Assembly: GCF_006539865.1 (NCBI RefSeq)
Contig: NZ_BJNV01000039.1
Coordinates: forward strand, 1 to 46,250
Source: Zoogloea ramigera
Lineage (GTDB): Bacteria; Pseudomonadota; Gammaproteobacteria; Burkholderiales; Rhodocyclaceae
DNA length: 46,250 bases
Reading direction: 5' to 3'
Shown: positions 9,141-19,680 of the stretch, piece after piece
How positions within the stretch are numbered: the stretch's first letter is position 1
Layout: every line of letters starts with the position of its first letter
The notes under the pieces: generated by a model
Seen by the model: the letters and a program-made list of their open reading frames with translations, nothing else
What the model was told of the DNA's origin: nothing
Database searches by the model: none
Translations under genes and position numbers: made by a program

Positions 9141-9584
9141 ATGAAAATCCCCGCCTTCACGCTGCCCGGCCCGTTCGCCCGAGTCGGCGCCCGCCTGCCC
9201 CAGCTGCCGCCCACCCTCGCCCTGGTCGGCGGGCTCAACCTGGCGCTGGATCGCATCCTGCCCCGCGAGCCGCTCGAGCCCCTCACCGGCAAGCGCCTGC
9301 TGCTCAAGGTGACGGACGCCGGCCTGGCCCTGCGCTTCACCCTCACCCCGCGCGGCTTCCGCCCCCTCTTCGATTCGCGCCAGCCCGACCTGACCATCTC
9401 CGCCACCACCCGTGACTACCTCGCCCTGGCCCTCCGCGAGGAAGACCCGGACACCCTCTTCTTCAGCCGCCGCCTGCTGATGGAGGGCGAGACCGACCTC
9501 GGGCTGCTGGTCAAGAACACCCTCGACGCCGTCGACTGGGACGCGCTGACCACGCGCCTGCCGGGTATGCTCCGGCACGGCTGA
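9141..9584 (+). CDS. ubiT: Ubiquinone biosynthesis accessory factor UbiT (SCP2 domain)
   Basis: UbiT is a small SCP2-domain lipid-binding protein that replaces UbiJ in the anaerobic ubiquinone pathway, presumably presenting the prenylated intermediate to UbiU-UbiV. The 147-residue protein has the SCP2 fold pattern, with KRLLLKVTDAGLALRFTLT in the middle and DLTISATTRDYLALALREE, then a C-terminal GETDLGLLVKNTLDAVDW helix that is typical of the UbiJ/UbiT group. It lies 33 bases after ubiV and probably ends the operon. Confidence 0.93.
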   Translation: MKIPAFTLPGPFARVGARLPQLPPTLALVGGLNLALDRILPREPLEPLTGKRLLLKVTDAGLALRFTLTPRGFRPLFDSRQPDLTISATTRDYLALALREEDPDTLFFSRRLLMEGETDLGLLVKNTLDAVDWDALTTRLPGMLRHG

Positions 9585-9659
9585 TCCAGACCGCGCGCCG
9601 AACCGGCCGGACGCCATCCGCTGACGGCCCGCCGGCGGTGGCGCAAGTGTTCAACCCCG

Positions 9660-9686
9660 GTCGGGCCTCGCCCCGCCCGGCCCGAC
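9660..9686 (+). terminator. Possible stem-loop after ubiT
   Basis: An 8-bp perfect stem, GTCGGGCC with GGCCCGAC, encloses an 11-base loop. There is no T run behind it, so it would be a weak or Rho-assisted end for the ubiUVT transcript. The rest of the 280-base gap between ubiT and the VanZ-like gene shows no convincing gene. Confidence 0.35.
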
Positions 9687-9864
9687 GCAGAACAAATGAG
9701 CGCGGCGGATCGCCATCCGCGAGCTGCCGACACACCGGCCTCCCCAGCCGGTCTCGGCCACGGCAGCCTGCCGAAAGCCCCACGGAAAACCCGCCACCGC
9801 CCTCCGGCGCCCCCTGCCCGGGCCCAGCGGCTAGAATGCAGGCACCGCGCCACTCTCCCGCTCC

Positions 9865-10947
9865 ATGCCCGCGCATTACCGCAGCTCCCCCCTCGCCGCC
9901 TATGTCGCTGCCTCCATCGGGCTGCTGATCATCTACGCCTGCCTGCACCCCTTTGCCGGCTGGCGCGATCCGGGGCTGCCGGTGTTCGATTTCCTCACCC
10001 TGCCGTGGCCGCGCTACTACACCTGGGTCGACCTCACCGTTAACGTGATCGGCATCGCGCCCTTCAGCTTCGCGCTCACCGCCGCGCTGATGGGGCGGCT
10101 GCCGCGGGGGTGGGCGGTGCTGGGGGCGATCGTCGGCAGCTTCCTGCTCAGCCTGTCGGTGGAGACGCTGCAGAACTTCCTGCCCAGCCGAGTGCCGTCC
10201 AACGTGGACGTGGGCTGCAACACGCTGGGCGGCGTGCTCGGCGCGCTGGCCGGCGGGCGCTGGGGCGGGCGCCTGTTCGACCCCCGCAGCGGCCTCACCC
10301 GCTGGCGCAAGCGGCGCATCGTGGCCGGCCACGTGGGCGAGCTCGGGCTGGTGATCCTCGGCCTGTGGCTGCTCACCCTGCTCACCCCCGAGAGCCTGCT
10401 GTTCGCCACCGGCGACCTGCACCGCCTGCTCGACCTGCCCTCCCCGCTGCAGTTCAACCCGCCGCGCTTCGTCAAGGTCGAGGCTGCCATCGCCGCCAGC
10501 CAGCTGGTGGCGGTGGGGCTCACCGCGCGCAGCATGATGCGCGAATGGAGCCCATGGCCCATCGTGCTGCTGGTGCTGCTCGGGCTGGGCGCCAAGACAC
10601 TTGCCGCGGCCGCCTTCTTCTCGCCGGGCGACCCGCTGCACTGGGCCACCCCGGGCGGGCAGATCGGCCTCGCCGCGGGCGCCGCCGTGCTGGTGGTGTG
10701 CCTGCTGCTGCCCGCCGGCGCCCACGGCATGCTGGCGGGCATGGCGCTGCTGGTGGGCACTGCGCTGGTCAACCTGGCCCCCGAGAACCCCTTCCTGCCC
10801 AGCGACGCGGCCCTGCTCCGGCAAGGCAACTTCCTCAACTTCCACGGCCTCACCGAGCTCACCGCCAGCCTGTGGCCCTTCATCACCTTCGCCTACCTCG
10901 GCCTGCTCGGCGCCGCACGCGACACGATGCGCCGGCGCGGCGATTGA
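9865..10947 (+). CDS. VanZ-like family integral membrane protein
   Basis: The 360-residue protein is very hydrophobic. The first 130 residues match the VanZ-like pattern: helix LAAYVAASIGLLIIYACLHP, then WVDLTVNVIGIAPFSFALT, VGSFLLSLSVETLQNFLPSR and NVDVGCNTLGGVLGAL, with the conserved E-x-x-Q and R-x-x-x-x-D-x-x-x-N features seen in VanZ proteins. The second half has further membrane helices without recognised motifs. VanZ itself gives low-level teicoplanin resistance, but most homologues, including this long form, have no known role. It is not clearly in an operon; the ferredoxin gene begins 61 bases later. Confidence 0.8.
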   Translation: MPAHYRSSPLAAYVAASIGLLIIYACLHPFAGWRDPGLPVFDFLTLPWPRYYTWVDLTVNVIGIAPFSFALTAALMGRLPRGWAVLGAIVGSFLLSLSVETLQNFLPSRVPSNVDVGCNTLGGVLGALAGGRWGGRLFDPRSGLTRWRKRRIVAGHVGELGLVILGLWLLTLLTPESLLFATGDLHRLLDLPSPLQFNPPRFVKVEAAIAASQLVAVGLTARSMMREWSPWPIVLLVLLGLGAKTLAAAAFFSPGDPLHWATPGGQIGLAAGAAVLVVCLLLPAGAHGMLAGMALLVGTALVNLAPENPFLPSDAALLRQGNFLNFHGLTELTASLWPFITFAYLGLLGAARDTMRRRGD

Positions 10948-11008
10948 TCGATAATCCCCCCAATTTCCCATTCCCGATTTACCACTCCCCAGCCACCGCG
11001 GAGCCCCC

Positions 11009-11317
11009 ATGAGCTACTTCACGCACCACGTCTTCTTCTGCTGCAACCAGCGCGCCGAGGGCGAAACCAGCTGCGCCAACCACGACGCCGTGGCCCTGCA
11101 GACCTACGCCAAGGACCGCATCGGCGCCCTCGGCCTCAACGGCAAGGGCCAGATCCGCATCAACAAGGCCGGCTGCCTGGGCCGCTGCGACAACGGGCCG
11201 GTGCTGGTCGTCTACCCCGATGAAACCTGGTACACCTTCATCGACAAGGATGACATCGACGAGATCATCGCCGAGCACCTGCAAAACGGCCGCGTCGTCG
11301 AACGCCTGAAGATCTGA
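11009..11317 (+). CDS. Thioredoxin-like [2Fe-2S] ferredoxin
   Basis: The 102-residue protein belongs to the Shethna-type thioredoxin-like [2Fe-2S] ferredoxins, small electron carriers. The cluster ligands are seen as C11/C12 (FFCCNQR), C22 (SCAN), C56 and C60 ([10 protein letters not shown]). The C-terminal part, [25 protein letters not shown], is typical of the stand-alone betaproteobacterial group. The stop is only two bases before the start of the alpha/beta hydrolase gene, so the two genes are co-transcribed. No redox partner is evident nearby. Confidence 0.93.
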   Translation: MSYFTHHVFFCCNQRAEGETSCANHDAVALQTYAKDRIGALGLNGKGQIRINKAGCLGRCDNGPVLVVYPDETWYTFIDKDDIDEIIAEHLQNGRVVERLKI

Positions 11318-11319
11318 CC

Positions 11320-11961
11320 ATGGCCGCCACCGAGACCGCCCTCATCAACGGCCCCGCCGGCCGTATCGAGCTGATCATCGACACCCCCGAGCGCGTGCGC
11401 GGCATCGCGCTGGTGTGCCATCCCCATCCGCTCTTCCACGGCGCCAACACCAACAAGGTCGCCCACACCCTGGCCCGCATCTTCCGCGACCTGGGCTACG
11501 CGGCGCTGCGGCCCAACTTCCGCGGCGTGGGCAAGAGCGAGGGCACGCACGACCACGGCGTCGCCGAGACCGACGACATGCTGGCCGTGATCAGCTGGGC
11601 CCAGAGCCGCTGGGGCGGCCTGCCGCTGGCACTGGGCGGCTTCTCCTTCGGCGGCTACGTGCAGACCCGCGTCGCCGCGCGGCTGGCCGAAGGCGTCACG
11701 CCGGCCGGGCGCATCGTGCTGGTCGGCACCGCCGCCGGCGAGGTGAGCGGCGCGCGCAGCTACCCGACCCTGCCGGTGCCCGACCACAGCCTGGTGATCC
11801 ACGGCGAAAAGGACGAAACCGTGGCCCTCGACAACGTGCTGGCCTGGGCCGAACCCCAGGAGCTGCCGGTGGTGGTGGTGCCCGGCGCCGACCACTTCTT
11901 CCACGGCCGCCTGCACGTCATCCGCAAGATCATCGAGCGCAGCTGGAGCCCGCTGCCCTAA
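11320..11961 (+). CDS. Alpha/beta hydrolase
   Basis: The 213-residue protein is a small cytoplasmic alpha/beta hydrolase. The nucleophile elbow is GGFSFGG with Ser109; [10 protein letters not shown] supplies the acid and GADHFFHG the catalytic histidine. The [14 protein letters not shown] region and [12 protein letters not shown] are characteristic of a proteobacterial family often written as 'alpha/beta hydrolase/YheT-unrelated CocE-like'. The substrate is unknown. Its start follows the ferredoxin stop by two bases and a glutathione transferase gene follows after 27 bases, so ferredoxin, hydrolase and transferase form one transcription unit. Confidence 0.9.
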   Translation: MAATETALINGPAGRIELIIDTPERVRGIALVCHPHPLFHGANTNKVAHTLARIFRDLGYAALRPNFRGVGKSEGTHDHGVAETDDMLAVISWAQSRWGGLPLALGGFSFGGYVQTRVAARLAEGVTPAGRIVLVGTAAGEVSGARSYPTLPVPDHSLVIHGEKDETVALDNVLAWAEPQELPVVVVPGADHFFHGRLHVIRKIIERSWSPLP

Positions 11962-11988
11962 GCCTTCACCGCCCCCACCGGAGACAGC

Positions 11989-12593
11989 ATGAAACTCGTC
12001 GCATCGCTCACCAGCCCCTACGCCCGCAAGATCCGCGTCGCCCTGGCCGAAAAAAACCTGCCCTTCGAACTCGAAGTCGACATCCCCTGGCTGGCCGACA
12101 CCCGGGTGCCCAGCTACAACCCCCTCGGCAAGGTGCCGGCGCTGGTTGCCGACGACGGCGAGCTGTGGTTCGACTCGCCGGTGATCGCCGAATACCTCGA
12201 CACCCTGGCCGGCCCGCTCCTGCTGCCCGCCGACCGCGCCGCCGCACTGCCGGTGCGCCAGGCCGAGGCCCTGGCCGACGGCATCACCGACGCCGCCGTG
12301 GCGGCCTTCCTCGAGGGCATGCGCCCGGCGGAACGCCAGGACCCGGCCGCCATCGAGCGCCAGCTCGGCAAGATCAGCCGCGGCCTCACGGCCCTCGAGG
12401 CGCGCGTCGCCCAGCGCAAGGGCTGCGCCGGCGAGGCGCTCAGCATCGCCGACATCGCCATCGGCTGCACCCTCGGCTACCTCGACCTCCGCTTCGCCCA
12501 CCTGGGCTGGCGGGCCGCCCACCCGCAGCTTGCCGCCTGGGCCGCCGGGCTGCTGGCGCGGCCGAGCTTCACCACCACGGCCCCGCCCGCCGC

Positions 12594-12597
<4 letters not shown>
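11989..12597 (+). CDS. Glutathione S-transferase family protein
   Basis: The 202-residue protein has an N-terminal thioredoxin-fold domain, [20 protein letters not shown], with the SPYARK active-site region, [15 protein letters not shown] around the cis-proline, and [10 protein letters not shown], the glutathione gamma-glutamyl site. The C-terminal helical domain contains [18 protein letters not shown], the usual N-capping box region. This resembles YibF/GstB-like bacterial transferases. The stop overlaps the GTG start of the ABC ATPase gene, so translation is coupled. Confidence 0.93.
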
Positions 12598-13512
<915 letters not shown>

Positions 13513-13529
<17 letters not shown>

Positions 13530-14304
13530 TCACTTCGCCCCGCCCCGCCTGTCACTGCGCCTCTTTGCCGTGTGGCGACGCAACTTCCTGGTATGGTGCA
13601 AGCTCGCCCTGCCCTCCATCGTCGGCAACCTGGCCGACCCGGTGATCTACATGCTTGGCCTCGGCTACGGCCTCGGCATGCTGGTGCCGGAGGTCGAAGG
13701 CGTCTCCTACATCGCCTTCCTGGCCGGCGGCACGCTGGCGTATTCAACGATGAACGCCGCCACCTTCGAGGCGCTGTATTCCGGCTTCTCGCGGATGCAC
13801 ACCCAGAAGACCTGGGAAGCCATCATGAACGCCCCGGTCAGCCTCGACGACATCGTCGCCGCCGAGCTGCTGTGGGCTGCCAGCAAGGCCTGCCTGGCCG
13901 GCGTGGCGATCCTCGCGGTGATCGCCGCCTTCGGCTTCGCCGCGTCGCCGCTGGCTCTGGCGGTGATCCCGGTGATCTTCCTCACCGGCCTGTGCTTCGC
14001 CGCCCTCGGCCTGATCATGACCGCGCTGGCGCCGAGCTACGACTTCTTCATGTACTACTTCACCCTCGTCATCACCCCGATGACCCTGCTCTCCGGCGTG
14101 TTCTTTCCCCAGGGCCAGCTGCCCGACGCGGTGCGCGCGGTGGCCCAGTGGCTGCCCCTGTCCCACGCCGTCGCCCTGGTGCGCCCACTGCTCCTCGGGC
14201 AGATGCCCGGGCAGATCGGCCTGCACCTCGCCGTGCTGGCCGGCATCACCGTAGCGGCCTTCTGGCTGGCGCTGGGGCTGACGCGGCGGCGGCTGCTGAA
14301 GTAA
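13513..14304 (+). CDS. ABC-2 type permease, NodJ-like
   Basis: The 263-residue protein has six membrane segments and the ABC-2 permease pattern: [20 protein letters not shown] at the N-terminus, [33 protein letters not shown] in the coupling region, and [19 protein letters not shown] before the last helices, which is typical of NodJ. It starts at a GTG inside the ATPase gene (17-base overlap; a second GTG lies at 13522). Together the two form a half-exporter pair that would assemble as two ATPases and two permeases in the inner membrane. Confidence 0.92.
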
Positions 14305-14459
14305 GGGCTGCGGCGAGCTCCCCCCATCCTGCAACGCGGGCGAAAGCCGCGGGGATGGAGCGACCAAGCCTCAAACGCGGTCCCACCCAGGATTGGGGGA
14401 TCCCACCCGCACCTCCATGGTATAACCTCAAAGCATCGAACCAGACCATGGAGCCGCTC

Positions 14460-15647
14460 ATGAGCATGACCCTGACAAACCTGCAGGACGCTGCATCCAA
14501 CGCTTCCGTCATCCGCTTGAATGTCGATCTATCGCCACTGACTGCCGATGGCCTCGTCTTTCCGCCGACCTATGCCGCCATCGACAAAGATGGCAGCCCC
14601 CACATCGATTTTCGAAAGGCTTGGGTTGATGGTTCGGTGCGCGACGTTGTCGTGTTGGATTCTGTCCAGAGTCAGGCAAATCGAATCGAGCAGGTCATCC
14701 TGTCCGCCAAGACGGAGCAGCGACTTGCCTACCCCGATATTCGCGTGACCTTTCCGACCGATCCGGACGAGCCTGACTACTCGGTACTTCAGCTCTCCCA
14801 TCGGATCTTCGATGTGACCCTGCAGTGCTCGACCCTCGGCGAAAGTCCGTTCTTCGAAACCCCGATCGGGCAGCGCATCCGGGCATCACGACCGTCCAAC
14901 GCCACTGCCCTTTTCGAGCAGGCTCCGGTGACACTTCTCCTTGGCGCCTGGGACAGTCATGCCGCGGGAGGCCCCCAGGCAGCAAAGCTGCCCCGTCTCC
15001 TGACCAGTGAAATCATCGGCCTTGATGCAGTTCCGGTGAACGTGTCGGCGACGAAGACCGACCCAATGGACATCCGCAAGAATTCTGCCGAGCTCGTCGC
15101 TGCGTCGCCAGGCTCGGGGCGCCTTTTCGAACTCAAAGCCGAGGGCGCCAAGGACAAGAGCCGAAAACCCAGCGAATTCGGATTTGGCAGCGTGCTCTCG
15201 ACCGACAAGCCGCGAGCTGCTTCGATAAGCATGGCGAGGCAAACAAGCCTACTCTCCTGCTCAGGCCTCCGGCAATTGGGATTCCCGGAGGACAGCGGCG
15301 AAATCGACGCATCGCGCAACCTCGCGGCGCGCACCGTACTGGCAGCCCTGGGGCTCTACGGCCTGCTTGCGCAGAACGAAGCGGGCTATCGGCTGCGCTC
15401 CCGTTGCGAGTTGGTGCCACACTCGTCGGCCAAACTCGAAGTGATCGGACGAACCCTGGACGATGTGACCCGCTTTGATCTGGGAGCCGAAGACGCCCTC
15501 AAGCTTCTTGAAGAGGCGCTGGGCAACGCGGAACGCCACGGGCTTGCCTGGAAAGCCGATCTTGAGTTGACCGCCGACGACCGCCTCACCGCACTGGTCC
15601 GCCGGAGTCGTATCGCGGCAGGTAGCGGCGACGATAGCGGCGAGTGA
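14460..15647 (+). CDS. csb1: Type I-G (I-U) CRISPR backbone protein Csb1 (Cas7 group, GSU0053 family)
   Basis: Csb1 is the Cas7-type RAMP subunit that coats the crRNA spacer in type I-G Cascade. The 395-residue protein shows the family pattern: FPPTYAA near the N-terminus, SHRIFDV at about 113-119, LLLGAWDSHA at about 160-168, LLTSEIIGLDA, and PSEFGFGSV. I chose ATG 14460 because GGAG sits six bases upstream; an ATG at 14448 lacks such a site. A TATAAC at 14421-14426 could be the -10 of the operon, but no good -35 partner is seen. It is the first gene of csb1-csb2-cas3-cas8-like, followed by the array on the same strand. The region is visibly less extreme in codon choice than the neighbouring housekeeping genes, consistent with transfer. 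Confidence 0.92.
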   Translation: MSMTLTNLQDAASNASVIRLNVDLSPLTADGLVFPPTYAAIDKDGSPHIDFRKAWVDGSVRDVVVLDSVQSQANRIEQVILSAKTEQRLAYPDIRVTFPTDPDEPDYSVLQLSHRIFDVTLQCSTLGESPFFETPIGQRIRASRPSNATALFEQAPVTLLLGAWDSHAAGGPQAAKLPRLLTSEIIGLDAVPVNVSATKTDPMDIRKNSAELVAASPGSGRLFELKAEGAKDKSRKPSEFGFGSVLSTDKPRAASISMARQTSLLSCSGLRQLGFPEDSGEIDASRNLAARTVLAALGLYGLLAQNEAGYRLRSRCELVPHSSAKLEVIGRTLDDVTRFDLGAEDALKLLEEALGNAERHGLAWKADLELTADDRLTALVRRSRIAAGSGDDSGE

Positions 15648-15658
15648 GGAGCTCTGCC

Positions 15659-17041
15659 ATGTTGCAGCTGGAACTGGCGTTTCCCCTCGCCCGCTGCTTT
15701 GCGGCAACCCATGACGACCCCGCCCACCCGGAGTGGCCGCCGAGCCCCTCGCGCGTATTTTCCGCGCTGGTCGCCGCGGCACATTGCCGGCTGGGCGGCA
15801 TCGACGGCGACAGCGTCGCTGCGCTGCAGACGCTGGAAACCCTGCCGTCGCCGATGATCTTCTGCCCAGAGGCCGACGTTTCCCCGTCCCCCAAGCGTTA
15901 CGTGCCTGTCAACGACATCGACTCCTTCTTCGACAAGAGAAAATCCTCCCATCCAGCGCGCCCTCTTCACGCAGAAAGGTATTTTCCCGCCGCCTTCATG
16001 TTGGGAGAACCGATCGTCCGCTACGTCTGGTCGGAGGACGTGAACGACGCAGAGCTGCGCCAACTCGATAAGCTCGCTGCCAGCATGACGCATGTCGGCA
16101 CATCACACTCGATGGTCGTCGGCCGCTTCTCGCGCGCCGAGCCGACCTCCACGCCCGACTGGATCCCCGACGAGAGCCAACCGGAGCGCTTTCTTCGCGT
16201 TACCCGGGCAGGCCGTCTGGACGAGCTGGACCGCACGCACGCCCAGGGCGGCTCCATGCTCCGTCGCCCCCTCCCGCAGGCAGAGCATCTACAAGGCTAT
16301 TCCGCCAGGCATCCAACGCTGCCCGAAGTTCGTCCCGCCTCCCATCGCTGGCTCGCCTGGCGACTACGCGGGGCCAGTTGGGGAATCGATACCCCGGAGC
16401 CCCTCGCACGGAGCGTGCGGCGCGCCCTCCTCGCCCTTCTCGGCAACAACGCGCCAGTTGCCGCCCACGGCCATGATCACACCTGCAGCCACCTGGCTTT
16501 CCTGCCCATCTCCGATGTGGGCCACCCGCACGCCACCGGCCACGTCATCGGTTTTGCGATCGCCTTGCCCGGCGGCCTTGCCCCGGAAGACGACTCGGCC
16601 CTCATGGCTGCGCTCGCGATGCTGCACAGCGTGATCCTGCCCGACCGGCAAGTGGCCCGCCTGGAGCCTGTCCTCGTCTCAGCCCGATTGCCGAAGGCAC
16701 TCCACCCTTCCACCTGGTGTGCAGGGCGGACGGGGGCCACCACCTGGTCAACGGTCACCCCGGTGATCCTCGACCGCACGCCGAAGCGCAAGACGCCCGA
16801 GGCAATCGCCAGCGCCATCACCCAATCACTGGTCAATGCGGGCTACCCGGCGCCGGTAGAAGTCACCGTACGCCACACCTCCGACTTCCAAGGGGCACCG
16901 CGCGCCCTCGACGTCCCCTCGCCCTATCCCCGCTATCACGCCCGGGTAAGGTTTGCCCAAGCCCTGTGCGGTCCGGTCATCGCGGGCCGTGGGCGACATT
17001 TCGGGATCGGCCTGTTCCGCCCGCTTCCACAAGAGAACTGA
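15659..17041 (+). CDS. csb2: Type I-G CRISPR protein Csb2 (Cas5-Cas6 fusion, GSU0054 family)
   Basis: Csb2 combines the Cas5 role at the crRNA 5' end with the Cas6 role of cutting the repeat. The 460-residue product begins MLQLELAFPLARCFAA and contains WPPSPSRVFSALVAA at about 23-37, a Cas5-like stretch, and HLAFLPISDVGHPHATG at 278-294, the diagnostic Csb2 motif. I start at ATG 15659, which has a GAGGAG site seven bases upstream; the frame is also open from a GTG at 15644. The two-base gap to cas3 indicates coupling. The repeat it should cut contains a perfect 6-bp hairpin. Confidence 0.92.
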   Translation: MLQLELAFPLARCFAATHDDPAHPEWPPSPSRVFSALVAAAHCRLGGIDGDSVAALQTLETLPSPMIFCPEADVSPSPKRYVPVNDIDSFFDKRKSSHPARPLHAERYFPAAFMLGEPIVRYVWSEDVNDAELRQLDKLAASMTHVGTSHSMVVGRFSRAEPTSTPDWIPDESQPERFLRVTRAGRLDELDRTHAQGGSMLRRPLPQAEHLQGYSARHPTLPEVRPASHRWLAWRLRGASWGIDTPEPLARSVRRALLALLGNNAPVAAHGHDHTCSHLAFLPISDVGHPHATGHVIGFAIALPGGLAPEDDSALMAALAMLHSVILPDRQVARLEPVLVSARLPKALHPSTWCAGRTGATTWSTVTPVILDRTPKRKTPEAIASAITQSLVNAGYPAPVEVTVRHTSDFQGAPRALDVPSPYPRYHARVRFAQALCGPVIAGRGRHFGIGLFRPLPQEN

Positions 17042-17043
17042 GC

Positions 17044-19680
17044 ATGCAATTCGAGGCGTTCTTCCAGCATGTCAACGAGCACCCCCCATTTCCTTGGCAG
17101 CGCCGGCTGGCAGACCGGCTGGCACCCGGATCAGATCTCGCCATCACCGTCCCGACGGGGCTAGGCAAGAGCGCGGCGATCGACGCAGCCATTTGGGGGG
17201 CACTCGCGGGGCGCTGGCGGTGCATCGTGTTCGTCGTCGACCGTCGGATCGTGGTCGATGAAGTCCATGAACGTGCCCTGCGCATCGACACCGCACTGCA
17301 AAACAAGCCCGAACTCGCAGAACTCCGGGATCGACTCGGCCCGCTGCAGATCGTACGCCTGCGTGGCGGGCTGTTTGGCGACGACGACTGGGTGCTCTAT
17401 CCGGATCGGCTGTCGGTGGTGCTGTCTACGGTCGACCAAGTCGGCTCCCGCCTCCTGGGCCGCGGCTACGGAGTGAGCCCGCGGCGCTGGCCGTTGCACA
17501 GCGCCTTTTTCTCATCGCAGACACTCATCGTCGTGGACGAGGCACACCTCTCATCCCCCTTCCTTCACACCCTCACCACGCTGCGCCGCTCGGGCGCCGA
17601 CATCACCATTCTCCCCATGTCGGCAACCCTTGCCGATCCATCGCCGGACGCCCTTGGGCTCGAAGCCGACGACCATGCCCATCCCCTGATCGCCCGCCGC
17701 CTCGCCGCCCGCAAACTCACCCGCCTGATTGACGCAGCGAGCGACGATATGAAGTTCGTCGGGCAAGCCCTTGCCGAAGCCATCACCCTCGGCCTCGGCA
17801 AACCCGGCCGCAAGCTCGGCGTCATCGTCAACCGGGTAGCGACGGCCCGGCTGCTATATGAAAACCTCAAGAAACGCGGCGAGCGCTGCATCCTGCTGAT
17901 CGGCCGCAGCCGCGGCCTGGACCGGGAGCGGCTGCTGGCCAACTACCTGCCCGAACTCAAGGCGGGACGCCACCGCAGCGCCGACCAGCCCGCCCTATGC
18001 GTCGTCGCCACCCAGACCGTCGAAGTCGGTGCCGACTTCGATTTCGATGCCATCATCTCCGAATCCGCCTCCCTCTCGGCCCTGCGTCAGCGATTTGGCC
18101 GGCTCGATCGGCTGGGAGAACTCGGCGCAACCCACGCCGTAATCCTCAACCGCAAGGGCAAGAAGACCGACCCGGTCTATGGGGACGACGGCGCCAAGGC
18201 CTGGGCCTGGCTGAACGCCCAAGCGGCGGGAGGCACCATCGACATGGGCCTGGCCGCGCTGAGCACGGCCATCACTGCCAATCCGCCCCCAGCCGAGCAA
18301 GCGGCCGCCATCGCCACGCTGCTGCCCGCCCACCTGCACCTGCTGGCCCAAAGCGGACCCTACGCCCCTGAAATCGACGTTGCCCCCTGGCTGCACGGGC
18401 CGCAACCACCGCGAGCCGAAGTCACGCTCGTCTGGCGGGCCGACCTCGACCCCACCACGAGCGAGCACTGGCGCGACTGCGTCGCGGCCATGCCACCGAT
18501 GCGCGCAGAGTCCCTCGACATGCCCCTGTCGGCCGTGCGTCGTTGGCTCCGTGGTGAGCACAAGCTCGACGACAGCCTTTGCGACCTCGATCACAGCCCC
18601 TCCAACGAAGGCACACCCCACACCGCCTCCGGCCATGCCCGTCTCGCGCTGCGCTGGCGTGGGCTGGAGGATAGCGGCCTCGTCACCGCCGACGAGATCC
18701 AGCCAGGTGACACGCTGATCGTACCGGCCACCTGGGGCGGCTGCGACGAATGGGGCTGGGCCCCCAACGCCACCCGGCCGGTGGAGGATCTGGCCGAGCA
18801 ATGCCACGTCGCGCCCCCCGAGGGCCGGCAAGCACCGGCCCCCTTGCTGCGCCTGTGGCCGGAACGGCTCGCCAGCATCGACCCGCGCGAAAACCTCCGG
18901 GCCGCGCTGCTCGCCGCCCTCCAGGCCCGGGCCCAGTTCGACGCGCAGGAAGACACCGACCTGCGCGCCGACGCCGAATCGGCATTGGACGACACCCTCC
19001 ATACGCTGCGCGAACAACTCGCAACCAGCCGCCACCCCTGGATCCGCCGGCTCGGGGTGGACTTCACCATCGACACCTACCCCGGCGGCCTGCTGCTGCG
19101 CGGCGCAGGGATCACCGAAGAGCACGGCGTGATCGAGACCGGCATCGCGGTGCCCCTGGACATCCACCACGGCGACGTGGCCCGCTGGGCCACCGCACTC
19201 GCCGGCCACCATCCGCAGCGTAACCCCATCTTGGCGGCCGCCCGGATACACGACGCCGGCAAGCGCGAGCCACGAATGCAGCGCATGCTCCACGGCAACG
19301 CTCTCGCGGCAGCAGCTGGTCCCCTGCTCGCCAAGTCCGCGCAGCGCCTGCCCGCCGACCGGCTGAACGCCCATCGGGAGTCCGGCCTCCCCCGCGGCTT
19401 CCGGCACGAACTCGCGAGCCTCGCCTACGAAGCCCCGAGTGCCCCGCTGGTCCGCTATCTGGTCGGCAGCCACCACGGCTACGGGCGCCCATGGTTCGTG
19501 CCCTGTGTCGACAGCACTGCCGACGGTGCCGCGATCGCCGCCCTTGGCAGCGGCTGGCTCGCGCTCTATGCCAGGCTCCTGAACGAGCACGGCCCCTGGC
19601 AACTGGCCCGCTGCGAATGGCTGCTGCGCACCGCCGACGCCCGAGCATCGATTGAAGAAGCCGCAGGAGATAACGCATGA
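17044..19680 (+). CDS. cas3: Type I-G CRISPR helicase-nuclease Cas3 with C-terminal HD domain
   Basis: Cas3 unwinds and degrades the DNA target recognised by Cascade. The 878-residue protein has the helicase first: Walker A PTGLGKS at 37-43, DEAH at 165-168, SAT at 193-195, TQTVEVGAD at 323-331 and QRFGRLDR at 349-356. The HD nuclease is at the C-terminus, with HHGD at 708-711, the HD pair H736-D737 in RIHDAGK, H788 and HH at 810-811. The helicase-then-HD order is the mark of type I-G (Cas3u), the reverse of most Cas3 proteins. All catalytic residues appear intact. Its stop overlaps the start of the next gene (ATGA). Confidence 0.94.
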   Translation: MQFEAFFQHVNEHPPFPWQRRLADRLAPGSDLAITVPTGLGKSAAIDAAIWGALAGRWRCIVFVVDRRIVVDEVHERALRIDTALQNKPELAELRDRLGPLQIVRLRGGLFGDDDWVLYPDRLSVVLSTVDQVGSRLLGRGYGVSPRRWPLHSAFFSSQTLIVVDEAHLSSPFLHTLTTLRRSGADITILPMSATLADPSPDALGLEADDHAHPLIARRLAARKLTRLIDAASDDMKFVGQALAEAITLGLGKPGRKLGVIVNRVATARLLYENLKKRGERCILLIGRSRGLDRERLLANYLPELKAGRHRSADQPALCVVATQTVEVGADFDFDAIISESASLSALRQRFGRLDRLGELGATHAVILNRKGKKTDPVYGDDGAKAWAWLNAQAAGGTIDMGLAALSTAITANPPPAEQAAAIATLLPAHLHLLAQSGPYAPEIDVAPWLHGPQPPRAEVTLVWRADLDPTTSEHWRDCVAAMPPMRAESLDMPLSAVRRWLRGEHKLDDSLCDLDHSPSNEGTPHTASGHARLALRWRGLEDSGLVTADEIQPGDTLIVPATWGGCDEWGWAPNATRPVEDLAEQCHVAPPEGRQAPAPLLRLWPERLASIDPRENLRAALLAALQARAQFDAQEDTDLRADAESALDDTLHTLREQLATSRHPWIRRLGVDFTIDTYPGGLLLRGAGITEEHGVIETGIAVPLDIHHGDVARWATALAGHHPQRNPILAAARIHDAGKREPRMQRMLHGNALAAAAGPLLAKSAQRLPADRLNAHRESGLPRGFRHELASLAYEAPSAPLVRYLVGSHHGYGRPWFVPCVDSTADGAAIAALGSGWLALYARLLNEHGPWQLARCEWLLRTADARASIEEAAGDNA

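Noticed and set aside
9638-9928. A 96-codon frame in the gap between ubiT and the VanZ-like gene
   Set aside because: Low-complexity Pro/Arg/Ser composition typical of random GC-rich frames, and no ribosome binding site.
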